Of a DNA stretch of 64,000 nucleotides, positions 25,526 through 39,069 are shown one piece after another; the first letter of the stretch is position 1, and each line of letters begins with the position of its first letter. The translations under genes and the position numbers were made by a program. The notes beneath the pieces are model-generated. The model made no database searches. It worked only from the letters and a program-made list of their open reading frames with translations, and was not told the origin of the DNA. The DNA comes from Papio anubis (taxonomy: Eukaryota; Chordata; Mammalia; Primates; Cercopithecidae), in the NCBI RefSeq assembly GCF_008728515.1, contig NC_044990.1, forward strand, positions 67,188,879-67,252,878, written 5' to 3'.

Positions 25526-26713
25526 TCCACCCCTGGCCCCTCCAAAATCTCATGTCCTCACATTTCAAAACCAATCATGCCTTCCCAACAGTCCCCCAAA
25601 GTCTTAACTCATTTCAACATTAACTTAAAAGTCCACAGTCCAATGTCTCATCTGAGACAAGGCAGGTCCCTTCCACCTATGAGCCTGTAAAATCATAAGT
25701 CATAAGCAAGTTAGTTACTTACTAGATACAATGGGAATACAGGCATTGGGTTAATACAGCCATTCCACATTGGAGAAATTGGCCAAAATAAAGGGGTTAC
25801 AAGCCCCATGCCAGTCCAAAATCCAGCAGAAAGTCAAATCTTAAAACTCCAAAATTACCTCCTTTGACTCCATGTTTCACATCCAGGTCATGGTGATGTA
25901 AGAGGTGGGTTCCCACAGTCTTGGGCACCCCCACTCCTGTGGTTTTGCAGGGTACCATCTCCTTCCCAGCTGCTTTCACAAGCTGGCATTGTCTGTGGCT
26001 TTTCCAGGTGCAGGGTACAAGCTGGTAGTGGATGTACCATTCTGGGGTCTTCTCACAGCTCCACTAGGCAGTGCTCCAGTAGGGCTCTATGTGGGAGCAC
26101 ACATTTCTCTTCTTCACTGCCTTAGCAGAGGTTCTCCCTGAGAGCAAACTGCAGGTTCTCCCTGAGAGCAAACTGCAGGTTTTTCCTGCAGCAAACTCCT
26201 GCCTGGACATCCAGGCATTTCCATACATCCCCTGAAATCTAGGTGGAGGTTCCCAAACCGCAATTCTTGACTCCTATGCAACCACAGGCTCAACACCATG
26301 TGGAAGCTTCCAATGCTTGAGGCTTGCACCCTTTGAAGCCACAACCTGAGCTGTACCTTGGAGTCCTTTAGTCATGGTTGCAGCAGTTAGGACACAGGGC
26401 ACCAAGTCCCTAGGCTGCACACAGCAGCGGGGCTGTGGACCCAGCCCAGGAAACCGTGTTTTCCCTCAAGGCCTCTGGGCCTGTGATGGGAGGGTCTGCC
26501 ATGAAGACCTCTGACATGTCCTAGAGACATTTTTCTCATCGTGTTGGGGATTAACATTTGGGTTCTTGTTACTTATGCAAATTTCTGCAGCTGGATTGAA
26601 TTTCTCCTCAGAAAATGGGATTTTCTTTTTTATCACACTGTCAGGCTACAAATTTTCCAAACTTCTATGCTCTGCTTTTGTTATAAAATTGAATGCCTTT
26701 AACATCATCCCAG

Positions 26714-27019
26714 TCACCTTTTGAAGCAGCTTTGTTGCTTAGAAATTTCTTCTGCCAGATGCCCTAAATTGTCTCTCTCAGGTTCAAAGTTCCACAAATC
26801 TGTAGCGTAGGGGCAAAATGCTGCTAGTCTCTTTGCTAAAACATAACAAGAGTCACCTTGGCTCCAGTTCCCAAGAAGTTTCTCATTTCCATTTGAGACC
26901 ACCTCAGCCTGGATTTTATTGTCCATATCACTATTAGCATTTTGGGCAAAGCTATTCAACAAGTCTCTAGGAAGTTTCAAACTTTCCCACATTTCCCTGT
27001 CTTCTTCTGAACCCTCCAA
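26714..27019 (-). pseudogene. THE1 provirus 2 gag-like frame remnant (101 codons)
   Basis: The start MEGSEEDREMWESLKLPRDL matches the frame in provirus 1 (6769-7332). Here it is cut short by a frameshift or stop after about 100 codons. There is no catalytic motif. Element sequence, not a host gene. Confidence 0.75.
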
Positions 27020-27115
27020 AAAGTTCTAACCTCTGCCTGTTACCCAGTTCCAAATTCATTTCCACATTTTGGGGTAACTTTTCAGCAACACCCCACTCTA
27101 CTGGTATCAATTCAC

Positions 27116-27475
27116 TGTATTAGTCTCTTTTCATGCTGCTGATAAAGACATACCTGAGACTGAGAAGAAAGAGTTTTAATGGACTTACTGCTCGACATGG
27201 CTGGGGAAGCCTCACAATCATGGCAGAAGGCAGGGAGTAGCAAGTCACGTCTTAGATGGATGGCAACAGGCAAAGAGAGAGAGTTTGTGCAGGGAAACTC
27301 CTTTTTTAAAACTATCATATCTCGTGAGACTTATACACTATTAGGAAAATAGCACAGAAAAGACCATCCCCCATGATTCAATTATCTTTTACTAGGTCCC
27401 TCACATGACATGTGCAAACTGTGGGAGATATAATTCAAGGTAAGATTGTGATGGAGACACAGTCAAATCATATCT
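27116..27475 (-). repeat. THE1 provirus 2, 5' LTR
   Basis: TGTATTAGTCTC to CATATCT on the plus strand, with a decayed primer-binding site just to its left (about 27089-27108). Confidence 0.92.
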
Positions 27476-29420
27476 GTGGGTTTAGTAAATTTTATGATAG
27501 TTGCAATTTTTAGTTTTTTGAAAAATCTTCGTACTGTTTTCCATAATGGCTGTACTAATTTATATTCTTACCCACAGCGTGTAAGAGTTTTGTTTTCTCC
27601 ACCTCCTTGCCAGTATTGTTATTGTTTGTCTTTTTCATAGTAGCCTTTTCATCTGGGGTAAAATGTTATCTCATTGTGCATTGCATTTCTCGTATAATTT
27701 ATGATATTGAGCATTTTTTTTTCATATACTTGTTGGCTATTTGCATGTTCCTTTGAAAAATGTCTATATATGTCCTCTGCCCACTTTTTAGTGGGATTAT
27801 TAGTGATTTTGCTGTTGAGTTGTTTGAGTTCCTTATACATTCTGGATACTAGCCTCTTGTCTATGTGAACAGTTTGTAAATATTTTCTTCCACTTAACAG
27901 GTTGTCTCTTCACTCTGTTGATTGTTTTCTTTGTTATGCAGAAGCTTTCTAGTTGAAGAGAATCTCATATTTCTATTTTTATTTTGCTTTGGCTTCTGGT
28001 GTCTTAATGATAAAAACTTTGCCTAGATCAATATCCTGTAATATTTCCCCCATTGTTTTCTTTCTAGTAGTTTTATAGTTTCAGGTCTTATGTTTAGGTA
28101 TTTTAGTTAATTTTTGTATCTATATAGAGTGAGGGGTGTAGTTTTATTATTTGGCATACGAATATCCAGTTTTCCCACACCATTTATTATAAAGGGTTCA
28201 TTTATTTATATAAGTTCTTAATGCCTTTGTCAAAAATCAGATTTTACAATTGGCTGTAAATAAGTGAATTTATTCATGGGTTCTCTATTCTGTTCCATTG
28301 CTCTGTATTTCTGTTCTTATACCAATAACAAGCCAGTTTGATTACTATAGCCTCTAATATATTTTGAAGTCAGGTAGTGTGATGTCACATCATTTTTCTT
28401 TTTGCTCAGGATAACTTTGGTTATTCAGTCTTCTTTATGGTGCCATATAAGTATTAGGAGTTTTTTTTTTTTCTATATCTGTGAAAAAATGACATCAGTA
28501 TTTTGATAGGAATTGCACTGAATTTGTAGATTTGTTTGTGTAGTATGGTCATTTTCACAATATTAATACTTCAGATCTATGAGCATAAGATGCTTTTCCA
28601 TTTGTTTTTGTTTTTTTTTTTCCTCTCCAATTGTGTGATCTTAAGATCCTTCCAGAGAATTAGTTGGCTAAAGATACATGAATTTATTTCTGGGCTTTCT
28701 ATTCTATTTCATTAATCTATATTTTTCCTTTGTTTTTATGTCAGTTCCTTGCTCTTTTGGCTGCTGTACCTTTGTAGTATATTTAGGAGTCAGATAGTGT
28801 GATGCCTGCAGCTTTGTTTTTATTTTTATTATTTTTTCTCAAGATTGTTTTTGTCATTTGGAGTTTTGTGGTTCCATATGAGTTTTAGGATTTTTTTTCT
28901 AGTTTTGTGAAGACTGTTGTTGGTAACTTGGTAGCGATTACATTGCATCTGTAGATCATTCTGAGTAGTATAAACATTTTAATAATGTTAATTACTCCAA
29001 CTCATGAACATAGGATATCTTTCCATTTATTTTTATCTTTAATTTTTAAAAAATATTTTATAATTTTTATTGCAGAGATATCTCACTAAATTTATTTCTA
29101 AGTATTTCAATTTTTGTTAATAATATAAATGAAATTATTTTCTTAATTTATATTTTAGATAGTGTGCTCTTAGTGCATAGAAACATTGCTGATTTTTGTA
29201 AGTTGATTTTGTGTCCTACAATTGTACTGAATTTGTTTATTAGGTGAGTACATTTTCAGCGGTATCTTTAGGATTTTTTTCATAAATATGATATTGCTGT
29301 CTGCAAACAGGAAAAATTTAACTTACTGTTTTCCAACCTGGATGCCTTCTACTTCTTTTTCTTGCCTAATTGCTCTTGCTAGGACTTCTAGTACTATGTT
29401 GAACAGAAGTGGCAAGAGTA

Positions 29421-29660
29421 ATGTTCTCTCTTTTAAGTCAGAGCTAAACAAAGGGTACACAGGGACATAAAGATGGAAACAATAGATACCAGGAACTCCA
29501 AAAAGGTGGAGGGTGGAAAGCACATGAGGGTTGAAAAATTACCTATTGGTATAACATTTCCTGTTTGGATGTTGGATACACTAGAAGTTCAATCTCCACC
29601 AATACACTATATGTCCATATGTCCATGTAAAAGACCTGCACATGTACTGCCTGATTTTTT
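29421..29660 (+). mobile_element. 5'-truncated L1 3' end, plus strand, inside the minus-strand L1
   Basis: It starts ATGTTCTCTCTTTTAAGTC and continues GAGCTAAACAAAGGGTACAC to CCTGCACATGTACTGCCTGA, i.e. the last 240 bp of a primate L1 3' UTR. It is flanked by a 14-bp duplication of host L1: AAGTGGCAAGAGTA at 29407-29420 and AAGTGACAAGAGTA at 29661-29674 (one mismatch). No A tail is left at the 3' end. Confidence 0.9.
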
Positions 29661-30210
29661 AAGTGACAAGAGTAGAATCAATGTCTTATCTGGATCTTAG
29701 AGAAAAAGCTTTTAACTTTTTCCAATTGAACATTATTTTAGCTGTGGGTTTGTCATGTATAGCCCTTATTGTGTTCAGTTTATCCCTTCTGTACCTAATT
29801 TATTCAGTTGTTTAATCATCAAAGAATGTTTAATTTTGCCAAATATTTTTTCTTCTTTTACTGAAATTATTATATGGTTTTGTCCTTCATTTTGTTAATG
29901 TGATGTATTACATTTATTGATTTATGTTAAACCATCCTTGTAACAATAGAATGAATCCACTTGATCATGATGAATGATACTTTTAGTGTGCTGTTGAACC
30001 CAGGTTGCTAGTATTTTCTTGAGAATTTTTGAATCTAGCTTCATCAAGGATATCATCAGGGATACTAGCCTGTAGTTCTCTTTTTTACTGTGTCCTTATC
30101 TTTCTTTAGTATCAAGATAATGCTGGCTCCATAAAATGTGTTTGGAAGAATTCCTACCTCTTTAATTTTCTGTAAGAATTTGGGGGAAATGCCATTAGTT
30201 CTCTTTAAAA

Positions 30211-30375
30211 TGAGGTCAGGAGATCAAAACCATCCTGGCTAACACGGTGAAACCCTGTCTCTACTAAAAATACAAAAAATAAGCCGGGTGTGATGGCGGG
30301 CGCCTGTAATTCCAGCCACTCCCGAGGCTGAGGCAGGAGAATGGCGTGAACCTGGGAGGCGGAGCTTGCAGTGAG
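30211..30375 (+). mobile_element. Alu (AluY-like) fragment lacking both ends
   Basis: It begins inside the left arm at GAGGTCAGGAGATC and ends inside the right arm at GGAGCTTGCAGTGAG, with no 5' end and no A tail. The host L1 reads CTTTAAAATG before and AAATGTCAGG after, so AAATG (30208-30212 and 30376-30380) is duplicated. AluY-like because of ATGGCGTGAAC and GGAGCTTGCAG. Confidence 0.9.
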
Positions 30376-30500
30376 AAATGTCAGGTAGAACTCAGTAGTA
30401 AAGCCATCAGGTCCTGAGCTTTTCTTTCATGGAAAACATTTTATTCAATTTCATTACCATTTATTGCTCTGTTAATATTTTCTCTTTCTTCATAAGTAAA

Positions 30501-30761
30501 TCACAGTAGGTTGTATGTGTCTAGTAATTTGTCCATTTCATCTAGGTTACCCAATTTGTTGGTATATAATTGTTCACAATGGTCTCTTATAATCCTTTGT
30601 ATTTCTATTGTTTGAATTGTAATGTCTCCTTTTTCATATCTGGTTTTGAATGTTCTCTTTTTCTTAGTATTAACTAAAGTTTTGCCAATTTTGTTTATCT
30701 TTTGAAAACCAGCTTTCAGTTTTACTGATCTTTTCGCTTGTTTTTCTTGTCTCCATTTCAC
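30501..30761 (-). pseudogene. L1 ORF2 reverse-transcriptase N-terminal remnant
   Basis: An 86-codon frame with the KINKIGK-TLV..KKK, then KGDITIQTIEIQRIIRDH, then YTNKLGNLDEMDKLLDTY order known from L1 ORF2 between endonuclease and RT. Isolated and broken. Confidence 0.88.
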
Positions 30762-30811
30762 TTATTTCTGCTCTGATATTTATTATTTCTTTCCTTCTAC
30801 TGAATTTGGAA

Positions 30812-31102
30812 TTAATTTATTCTTGTTTTTCTAGTTCCATCATTTGAGTTCTTTATTTGAGATTTTTCTTGTCTTTTGATGTGGTTGTTTATTGTTATAA
30901 ACGTTTCCCTTTGAACTGTTTTAGTATATCCCATAAGTTTTGGTATGTTTCCATTCTTGTTTGCTAAAAAAACTTCTAAATTTTCCTTCAATTTCCTCAC
31001 TGACCTATTGGCTTTGAAACTAATAAATATGTGTCTCTGATAAAGTTTGTAGATCTTAAAAATGTATGTTTTTCTATTTTTATATTCATTTTTGAATGCC
31101 AA
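30812..31102 (-). pseudogene. L1 ORF2 endonuclease-RT linker remnant
   Basis: A 96-codon frame whose second half (MGYTKTVQRETFITINNHIK) matches the linker that precedes the RT domain in L1 ORF2. It lies just upstream of the 30501-30761 frame on the same strand. Confidence 0.75.
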
Positions 31103-31105
31103 AAC

Positions 31106-33305
31106 AAGAACACATTGCTATTATTAATGTGTTGATGATAATATACAATGTTTTTATTCAGTATCCTTATTTATATTCATAAAATCTCAGTAACTTACTG
31201 AATGAAAACATAGTTCTATGTATGTGTCAATTTTCAGGCAAAGGTTTCAAATGTTTAAATTCTGATTTAAAATTATTCTTGTAATCTTTATATTTATCTT
31301 TTATTTTGTGTATTTTTTATATGAAATTGGTCTTAATAAACGTAGAGTTTTATTTTTTGTATCCCTAAAAGAATTTAACTCAGTCCTCAGAAATAGGGCG
31401 TTAAATCATAAATCTGTCAAAAACATTCCATTCCTGCTAGACATTCTTGAATGTAAAAAATTCTTCAGGGACTATCTTCCAACATTCAACATATTACTGA
31501 AGGGTAGCCTTCTGCCAAATAGTAAAATGAAGTCACATATCTTGGCAAACTCTGAAAGGAGGAAGAACTTCAAGTATTTTAAACACATTTTATTATTTGA
31601 GGATATTTGACACTTGTCATTTTTGTGGTATTTCTTTTCATGTAGAAAAGAAGAAATTCATAGGTGTTGTACAGCTTTCTCAAGGTCAATGGAGTAACCT
31701 TGAGAAAGGTCACTCCATTATATATATATACACATATAAAATATATATATATATTTTTTTTCTATAGTAGAACCTCACATACTTGTTTCCAAGAATGAAA
31801 CAAAACCAATCCGAAGTTTTGTTAGGTCCACTACCTGGCCCCACTTCCCAGAGCTTCTTAACTTTGTTGCTCTTAAATTTATTTAGCAATAACAATAATG
31901 CCAGTAAACAAAACTGGAGTAAAGAGAATTGAGCACATCTTGGAGTTAGTGGAATTAACTCCAGAAGGAATTACAACGTAGAGAATGAGTCAAAGCATTT
32001 GGGTTGAGATCAAATTTTAAACCTTTAACACTTAAGGCCGGGATAAGGCCTCTACAAAATGGTCTGGACCTGGAGAGTTATAAAACAATGTATGAGATGG
32101 TGCTATAATGAAGTCCAGACTATGGATTTGAAGATATAAGGAGACAAGTTTGGAAGAAAGCGTAATTCACAAATTATTCTCAGGCCAGAGAGATACAGGA
32201 CTCAAAACATACAAATATATGTGTATGGAATGTGGAATAAATATTATTTAATGTGCAATTTTGAAAGGCTTATTTTATGGCTTGACTTTAATTTAAATAT
32301 ATAAAAAGCGGTTGTATTAAAGTAAAGTAAGAATGCCATTAATCTATTTTTGGACTTACATTTGTATTACTCTTTAGTTATGATGAAATTAGGTTAATAG
32401 ACTTCGTTCTATTCCCTCTCAAGTGACATTTCAGTAATACTGTAAGATCAAATGAGTAAAACTATGAAAATGATGAATATTTATGTTTCAAGGTATTTTT
32501 TCCACGATTACATTTTTCAAAAATATAACTTTCCTCAAATGGAATATTATTGTCACTCACTAAAGTTCTTGTGCTCCAAATCCTTTACATATTGAATAAT
32601 TACCCCTATCTGGTACTTTGACACATCAAGGAATCTTCAATGGCCTCAAGATACATTCTCAAGTTATTAAAAAATGATGTATTTTAGTTGCTGTAAACAC
32701 TAAATAAATGGCAGAAAAAATATTTTTGTAAGAGTAAAATGCAGAGAAATAGATGCAAAGATAAAGAGCAACCTAAAAATGATGATGGTATTTGGTTTGA
32801 TACTTTGTTAGTTATATGGTTAGTTTATTTGGTTAGTTTATATGTGATTGTTATCTCATATGGTCTCTTAAAAGTTTATTAGTACAAATACCATAAAATT
32901 ATAAATAATTATAGAAAGTTATAACAGTAGAAGCAGACATGTCAGGTATGGAATGATTGTAATTGCTTGCAAAGTTTGTGTTTAAGGACTTACCCAGCAT
33001 TGTGTTGAAGCCTACTCAGACCATCTCAGTATTCATCTTTTCCATACTCGATGTTCAATAATGTCAGGATGGCAGCTTGGAAGAGGCCATCATGTGAGGA
33101 TTTACACTGCAAAAATTGACAAATTTTTAAAAATCAAGATTGTTTATATTTAAAAAAAACCTTTTTGAGTGTGGTTATTAAATATTTATTAGTATACCAA
33201 TTAGATTACCTGTTGAGATTAATGTTACATAAACAATTTAACTTTTTTTAGAACTAGTTAAATATTATTTTACTTTTGCTACATTTGGTATATATAAAGA
33301 ATATA
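31106..33305. other. 2.2 kb single-copy DNA with one TA microsatellite
   Basis: No element named, apart from the TA repeat at 31717-31756. A 100-codon plus-strand frame (31308-31610) has no recognisable domain and AT-rich codon use typical of chance frames. Confidence 0.45.
31717..31756. repeat. (TA)n microsatellite, interrupted
   Basis: TATATATATA, ACACATATAAAAT, then TATATATATAT and a T run. Confidence 0.9.
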
Positions 33306-33600
33306 GGCTGGGCACGGTGGTTCAAGCCTGTAATCCCAGCACTTTGGGAGGCCAAGACAGGCGGATCACGAGGTCAGGAGATCGAGACTATCCTGGCTAA
33401 CACGGTGAAACCTCGTCTCTACTAAAAAATACATAAAACTAGCCGGGCGAGGTGGCGGGTGCCTGTAGTCCCAGCTACTCAGGAGGCTGAGGCAGGAAAA
33501 TGGCGTAAACCTGGGAGGCAGAGCTTTCAGTGAGCTGAGATCCAGCCACTGCGCTCCAGCCTGGGAGACAGAGCAAGACTCCATCCCCCCCCAAAAAAAG
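33306..33600 (+). mobile_element. AluY SINE, plus strand
   Basis: Full-length from GGCTGGGCACGGTGG to CAAGACTCCATC, with GGATCACGAGGTCAGG and ATGGCGTAAAC marks of AluY. The tail is unusual, CCCCCCCC followed by only seven As. The target-site duplication is unclear. Confidence 0.95.
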
Positions 33601-34821
33601 TATGTAAAGCAGCTTTCAATTAAGCGTGTAAAGCTATGTATTAAGAGTCAGTATGACACTAACTTATCTAAAGAGTAGTGTTAATAACACAAAATTTTTA
33701 AAGTACTACTTAAAATTCCTGATGCCAAGGTAATTATATACTTTATGAAAACAAATGTAAACATGTGTGAGCTGGTTTCTTCATAAATGTCTTTGAGAAA
33801 AGTAAGTCATCAAACCTCTGCTGAGTAATTCTGACTTAAGTGTTATTTAATGAAAATGTTGTCTCTGGATGTGTTCATGTTTTTTATAAGATATTCTATC
33901 AGACTCACAGGTGAATAAAGTCTTTAATGGTTTAATCTGCAATGGTGAAAGAATAAAAAGTGGGCTGAATCTTGAAGGGAGGCAAATTTGGAAAACCAGT
34001 CGAAGTATGATTCAATCTACATTATGCGTATTTTCCTCTCAATATTTTGTCACATATTGTTGAAAGAGTTCTGATGATTTTGTTTTGACACTTGAAATAG
34101 TTCCTTCTTTCAATCTTTGCTGGTTTTATTATTAAAATAATTTCCATTTTTAATTGTAGAAGTAGCATGTTTAATATATCCTACTTAAAAATTGTATTTT
34201 ACACTCAATGTAAACACACAGGTCTAATTAAATGAAACTTATCTATTCAGTAATATATAGGTAACATGGAACTATGGAGTGTATTGTTTATTTTAAATAT
34301 AAAGAGCTAGTCTGTGTTTTATACTTTATGCAGGAATTTTAGATCTTTCTAAACATTTATTATTATCATTAATTTGTTGCTAGTATTATGCTTGTGTATA
34401 TATAACTCTATCCCATACAAATTCTGTGTTGAATTAAAAATTAGTACAAATGATTTAAATAAATAATGCACGTAATATCTTAAGTAGTGTTAAATTTTAC
34501 TCATATATAGTAAACATAGACTCTATCAGTAAAAATCACTAAGCATACATCATGAAAAATCAATTAAAATCCTCAGAGTGAAGCACAGTCTTCACTGGCT
34601 AGGAAGAGGGGTAGAAACATGCTGAAAAAGAAAGCAGAACAAGTGTAGTGACTCAGCTGATGTTCTCCACTGAAAGAAATGGGTTTTAAGCTCAATTAAA
34701 TGAAAGATCCAAAACCTTAATATATCTCTTACAGTGCGACTAGGATGCATCCCAATAGCATGCCTTTTAAAACTGCGGAACTTAAATAAGATGAAAAATG
34801 CTTATTAAGCTTTTTAGGTAG
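33601..34821. other. Single-copy AT-rich DNA, no feature recognised
   Basis: No element recognised. Confidence 0.4.
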
Positions 34822-34835
34822 AATTCTAGATTTCT

Positions 34836-36660
<1,825 letters not shown>

Positions 36661-36664
36661 ATAT

Positions 36665-37440
36665 CAGTTTGTTATTTACCATGTTATAATCATGTCCATG
36701 AAAGGAGACAAAATCTGTATTATAAGAGATTTATGCTGAGCCAAATATGAGTGACCATGGCCCATGACACAGTCCTCAGGGGGTCCTGAGAACATGTGCC
36801 CAAGGTCATTGGGGTACAGCTTGGTTTTATATATTTTAGGGGGGCATGAGACATCAATCAAATACATTTAAGAAATACATTGTTTGATTCAGAAAGGTGG
36901 GACAACTCAAAGCGGGGGCTTCAAGGTTATTGGCAAATTTAAACATTTTCTGGTTGACAGTTGGTTGAGTTTATCTGAAGACCTGGGATCAATGGAAAGG
37001 AATGTTCAGGTTAAGATAAAGGATTGTGGAGACCAAGTTTCACTGTGCAGAGGAATCTCTCCGATAGCAGACTTCAGAGAGAGCAGGTTGTAAAATGTTT
37101 ATCATCAGGCCTAAAAGGGTGCCTGACTCTTAGTTGATTATCTCCTGGATCTGGAAAGAAAGGAAGGAAAACAAAGGGGGCAAGGGGCTTCTCTGTAGGA
37201 TGTGGATTTTTCCCACAAGAGACTTTGCAGGGCAATTTCAAGGTATGACAAGGGAATATATTTTGGGGTTAAATATTTCTTCCTTGTCTCGTAATGTTAT
37301 GCAAGAGTCAGATGGAAAAGTGAGTCACAATATATACAGTCAAATAAAACCCATCTGATTATAATTTATGGCTTGTAGGGCATGACTCCCTAGACCCCTT
37401 AGGTAGGAATTTGTGCACGATAAAAAAATCAGAGCTTAGT
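36665..37440. repeat. Probable ERV LTR, family not assigned
   Basis: The block GCTGAGCCAAATATGAGTG, then GGTCCTGAGAACATGTGCCC and GGTGGGACAACTCAAAGC has the look of a reversed ERV1-class LTR I have seen repeatedly in human DNA, but I cannot name it. Orientation is not certain. Confidence 0.45.
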
Positions 37441-37484
37441 CTTCACGTACATCTTATTATACTAAAAATTTTACTAAAAATTGA

Positions 37485-38045
37485 AGGTGCTTAAAACAAC
37501 AATCATTTATTTGCTCCTATTTCTGAAATTTTGGTGGTGCTCATTAGGAATGGCTTCTCTCTGTTCTGTATGGACTGACACTGGGGCTAGAGTTTTTAAG
37601 ATGGCTTCTTTACTCATATGTCTCTGCCTCAGTTGAAATGACTAGAATAGCTCAGAACTGGTTGGGCATCCTCACTCTCTCTCTCTTTCTCTCTTTTCTT
37701 TCTCTCTCTCTCTCTGCATGACCTCTCCATGTGACTACCTTTGGGTTTCTCACAGCATGGTGGTTTTGCAACTTCTTACATGCTGCCATGATTACCCCAG
37801 AACACAAAGTTGGACACTATTAAGCTGTCTTAATGTTTGGTTTTAGAAGTCCCAGAATGCCATTTCCTTTGAGTTCTATGGGTCATAATAATCACAGGGA
37901 CAGCACATTTTCAAAAAGAGATGAAATAGACTTCATCTCTTAATTGGGGAATGTCAAGGTCACATTGCAATAGGGCATGTGGAATGGGAGTTATTGTTGT
38001 GCCATTTTGGGAAACATATTCTGCCAAACTCTTTCAAGTCAACTT
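37485..38045 (-). repeat. Probable MLT1-type MaLR LTR, minus strand
   Basis: It opens TTAAAACAACAATCATTTAT after 37485 and closes TTTTGGGAAACATATTCTGCC near 38030, matching the ends of a reversed old MaLR LTR; the middle is diverged and has a CT microsatellite at 37671-37717. Confidence 0.55.
37671..37717. repeat. (TC)n microsatellite
   Basis: CTCTCTCTCTCTTTCTCTC with T interruptions. Confidence 0.9.
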
Positions 38046-39069
38046 CTATGGAACATGAGAATTCACCCTAGAATAGCTGAGTGCTAGGGAGACAAACGTG
38101 ACTTACTGACAAAGCCTGCATTGTTGGAAAATTCAGAGCACAGCATGGGGTTTATCATTAAGATTTGTCTAATATATATATATATATGTGTGTGTATATA
38201 TATATATATGTCTACACTTCTAGACTTTGGGAAATATCAAGAGATTTGAAGGTAAATCAGGTTCCACCAAATAAAAATACCCCCAATCATACCTGAAAGG
38301 TCAAAGATAAGACAGTCAATCTTGCTACACTTTCATGTTCTCCCTGCTCATTTGTAGGAATAAAGTTATTGGGGAATTTGCAGAAGCTTCCCAGTCCACA
38401 ATCACTGGCTTTGACAATGCTGAGAGTCATTTCAGGTTACAGAGGCAGTGTCTTCCTAATCCTCAGATCATACTGAACGATACTATGAAATTGATGTTAG
38501 GAGTCCCAGTGATAGCCTCCTAATTCCAACTTCCTCATCAGGAACTTCCCCTGAAGGTTAATTTCTTGGAGGTTTAGTCTGGAATCTACTTCTTTAGCCC
38601 TTCTAATAAGTTATTACAGTCTAATCTTTCAGTAGTAAATTTCTTTCTGCTTAAAATAGCTGAAGTGGTTTCTCCATCCTGTAGCCCCATCCTGCCTGAG
38701 ACAGCCCATCTGTGATAGATGTCACCAGGGGAAGGAAGTTCTAGTAACAGGAAGGGCACTACCATGCAAAAGCAGCACAGTACCCACTAGGGCAGCTATC
38801 CTCATGGAGTAGAAGAAAAATACTCAAGACAAACGACAGAAGCCTGTGTGGGTAACTGACCACATTTAACTCTTTAGGCTCCTATGAGATGGGTCAAAGA
38901 GATTTCCACAAACATCTGTTAGGAGATTACACTGTTAGGAGACTACACATCAGTTAAATAAAGGTGTTGCCTTTCTTGAATAAGCTCTCTTGAATCCCAT
39001 CTGAGAAGCCGAGAAGTGGGTGGAGGCTGTGACATTTTGGCTTTGTTCTATATATATTTTTAAATACCA
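38046..39069. other. Single-copy DNA with a TA/TG microsatellite
   Basis: Only the repeat at 38170-38210 was recognised. Confidence 0.4.
38170..38210. repeat. (TA)n(TG)n(TA)n microsatellite
   Basis: TATATATATATATATG, TGTGTGTA, TATATATATATATATG; near-palindromic around the TG core. Confidence 0.92.

Larger units (their letters stand above)
25163..27475 (-). mobile_element. THE1 MaLR provirus 2, complete LTR-internal-LTR
   Basis: A 2313-bp minus-strand element: 3' LTR 25163-25525, internal region 25526-27115, 5' LTR 27116-27475. The flanking 5 bp GTGGG at 25158-25162 and 27476-27480 are identical and come from the host L1. The internal region is collinear with provirus 1 and contains the same gag-like frame, shorter. 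It is younger than L1 fragment B1, which it interrupts. Confidence 0.95.
23665..28605 (-). mobile_element. L1 LINE fragment B1 (minus strand), split by an LTR and THE1
   Basis: The 3' UTR starts just past fragment A, continues at 24.6 kb after an LTR insertion, is cut again by THE1 provirus 2 at 25163-27475 (CCTAATAGTGGG before, GTGGGTTTAG after) and resumes as ORF2 to about 28.6 kb. Without insertions it is about 1.9 kb of L1. Its upstream end overlaps, in L1 coordinates, the start of fragment B2. Confidence 0.85.
28626..31105 (-). mobile_element. L1 LINE fragment B2 (minus strand), lacks its 3' end
   Basis: Reversed L1 from within the reverse-transcriptase region through the endonuclease/RT linker, to about 31.1 kb. 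Its first 370 bp repeat the L1 segment that also closes fragment B1. It begins after a T run (28602-28622). Two insertions interrupt it: an L1 3' end at 29421-29660 and an Alu piece at 30211-30375. Confidence 0.82.

Noticed and set aside
31308..31610. 100-codon plus-strand frame as a novel gene
   Set aside because: No homologue or domain recognised; AT-rich sequence gives such frames by chance, and no promoter or splice evidence is visible.
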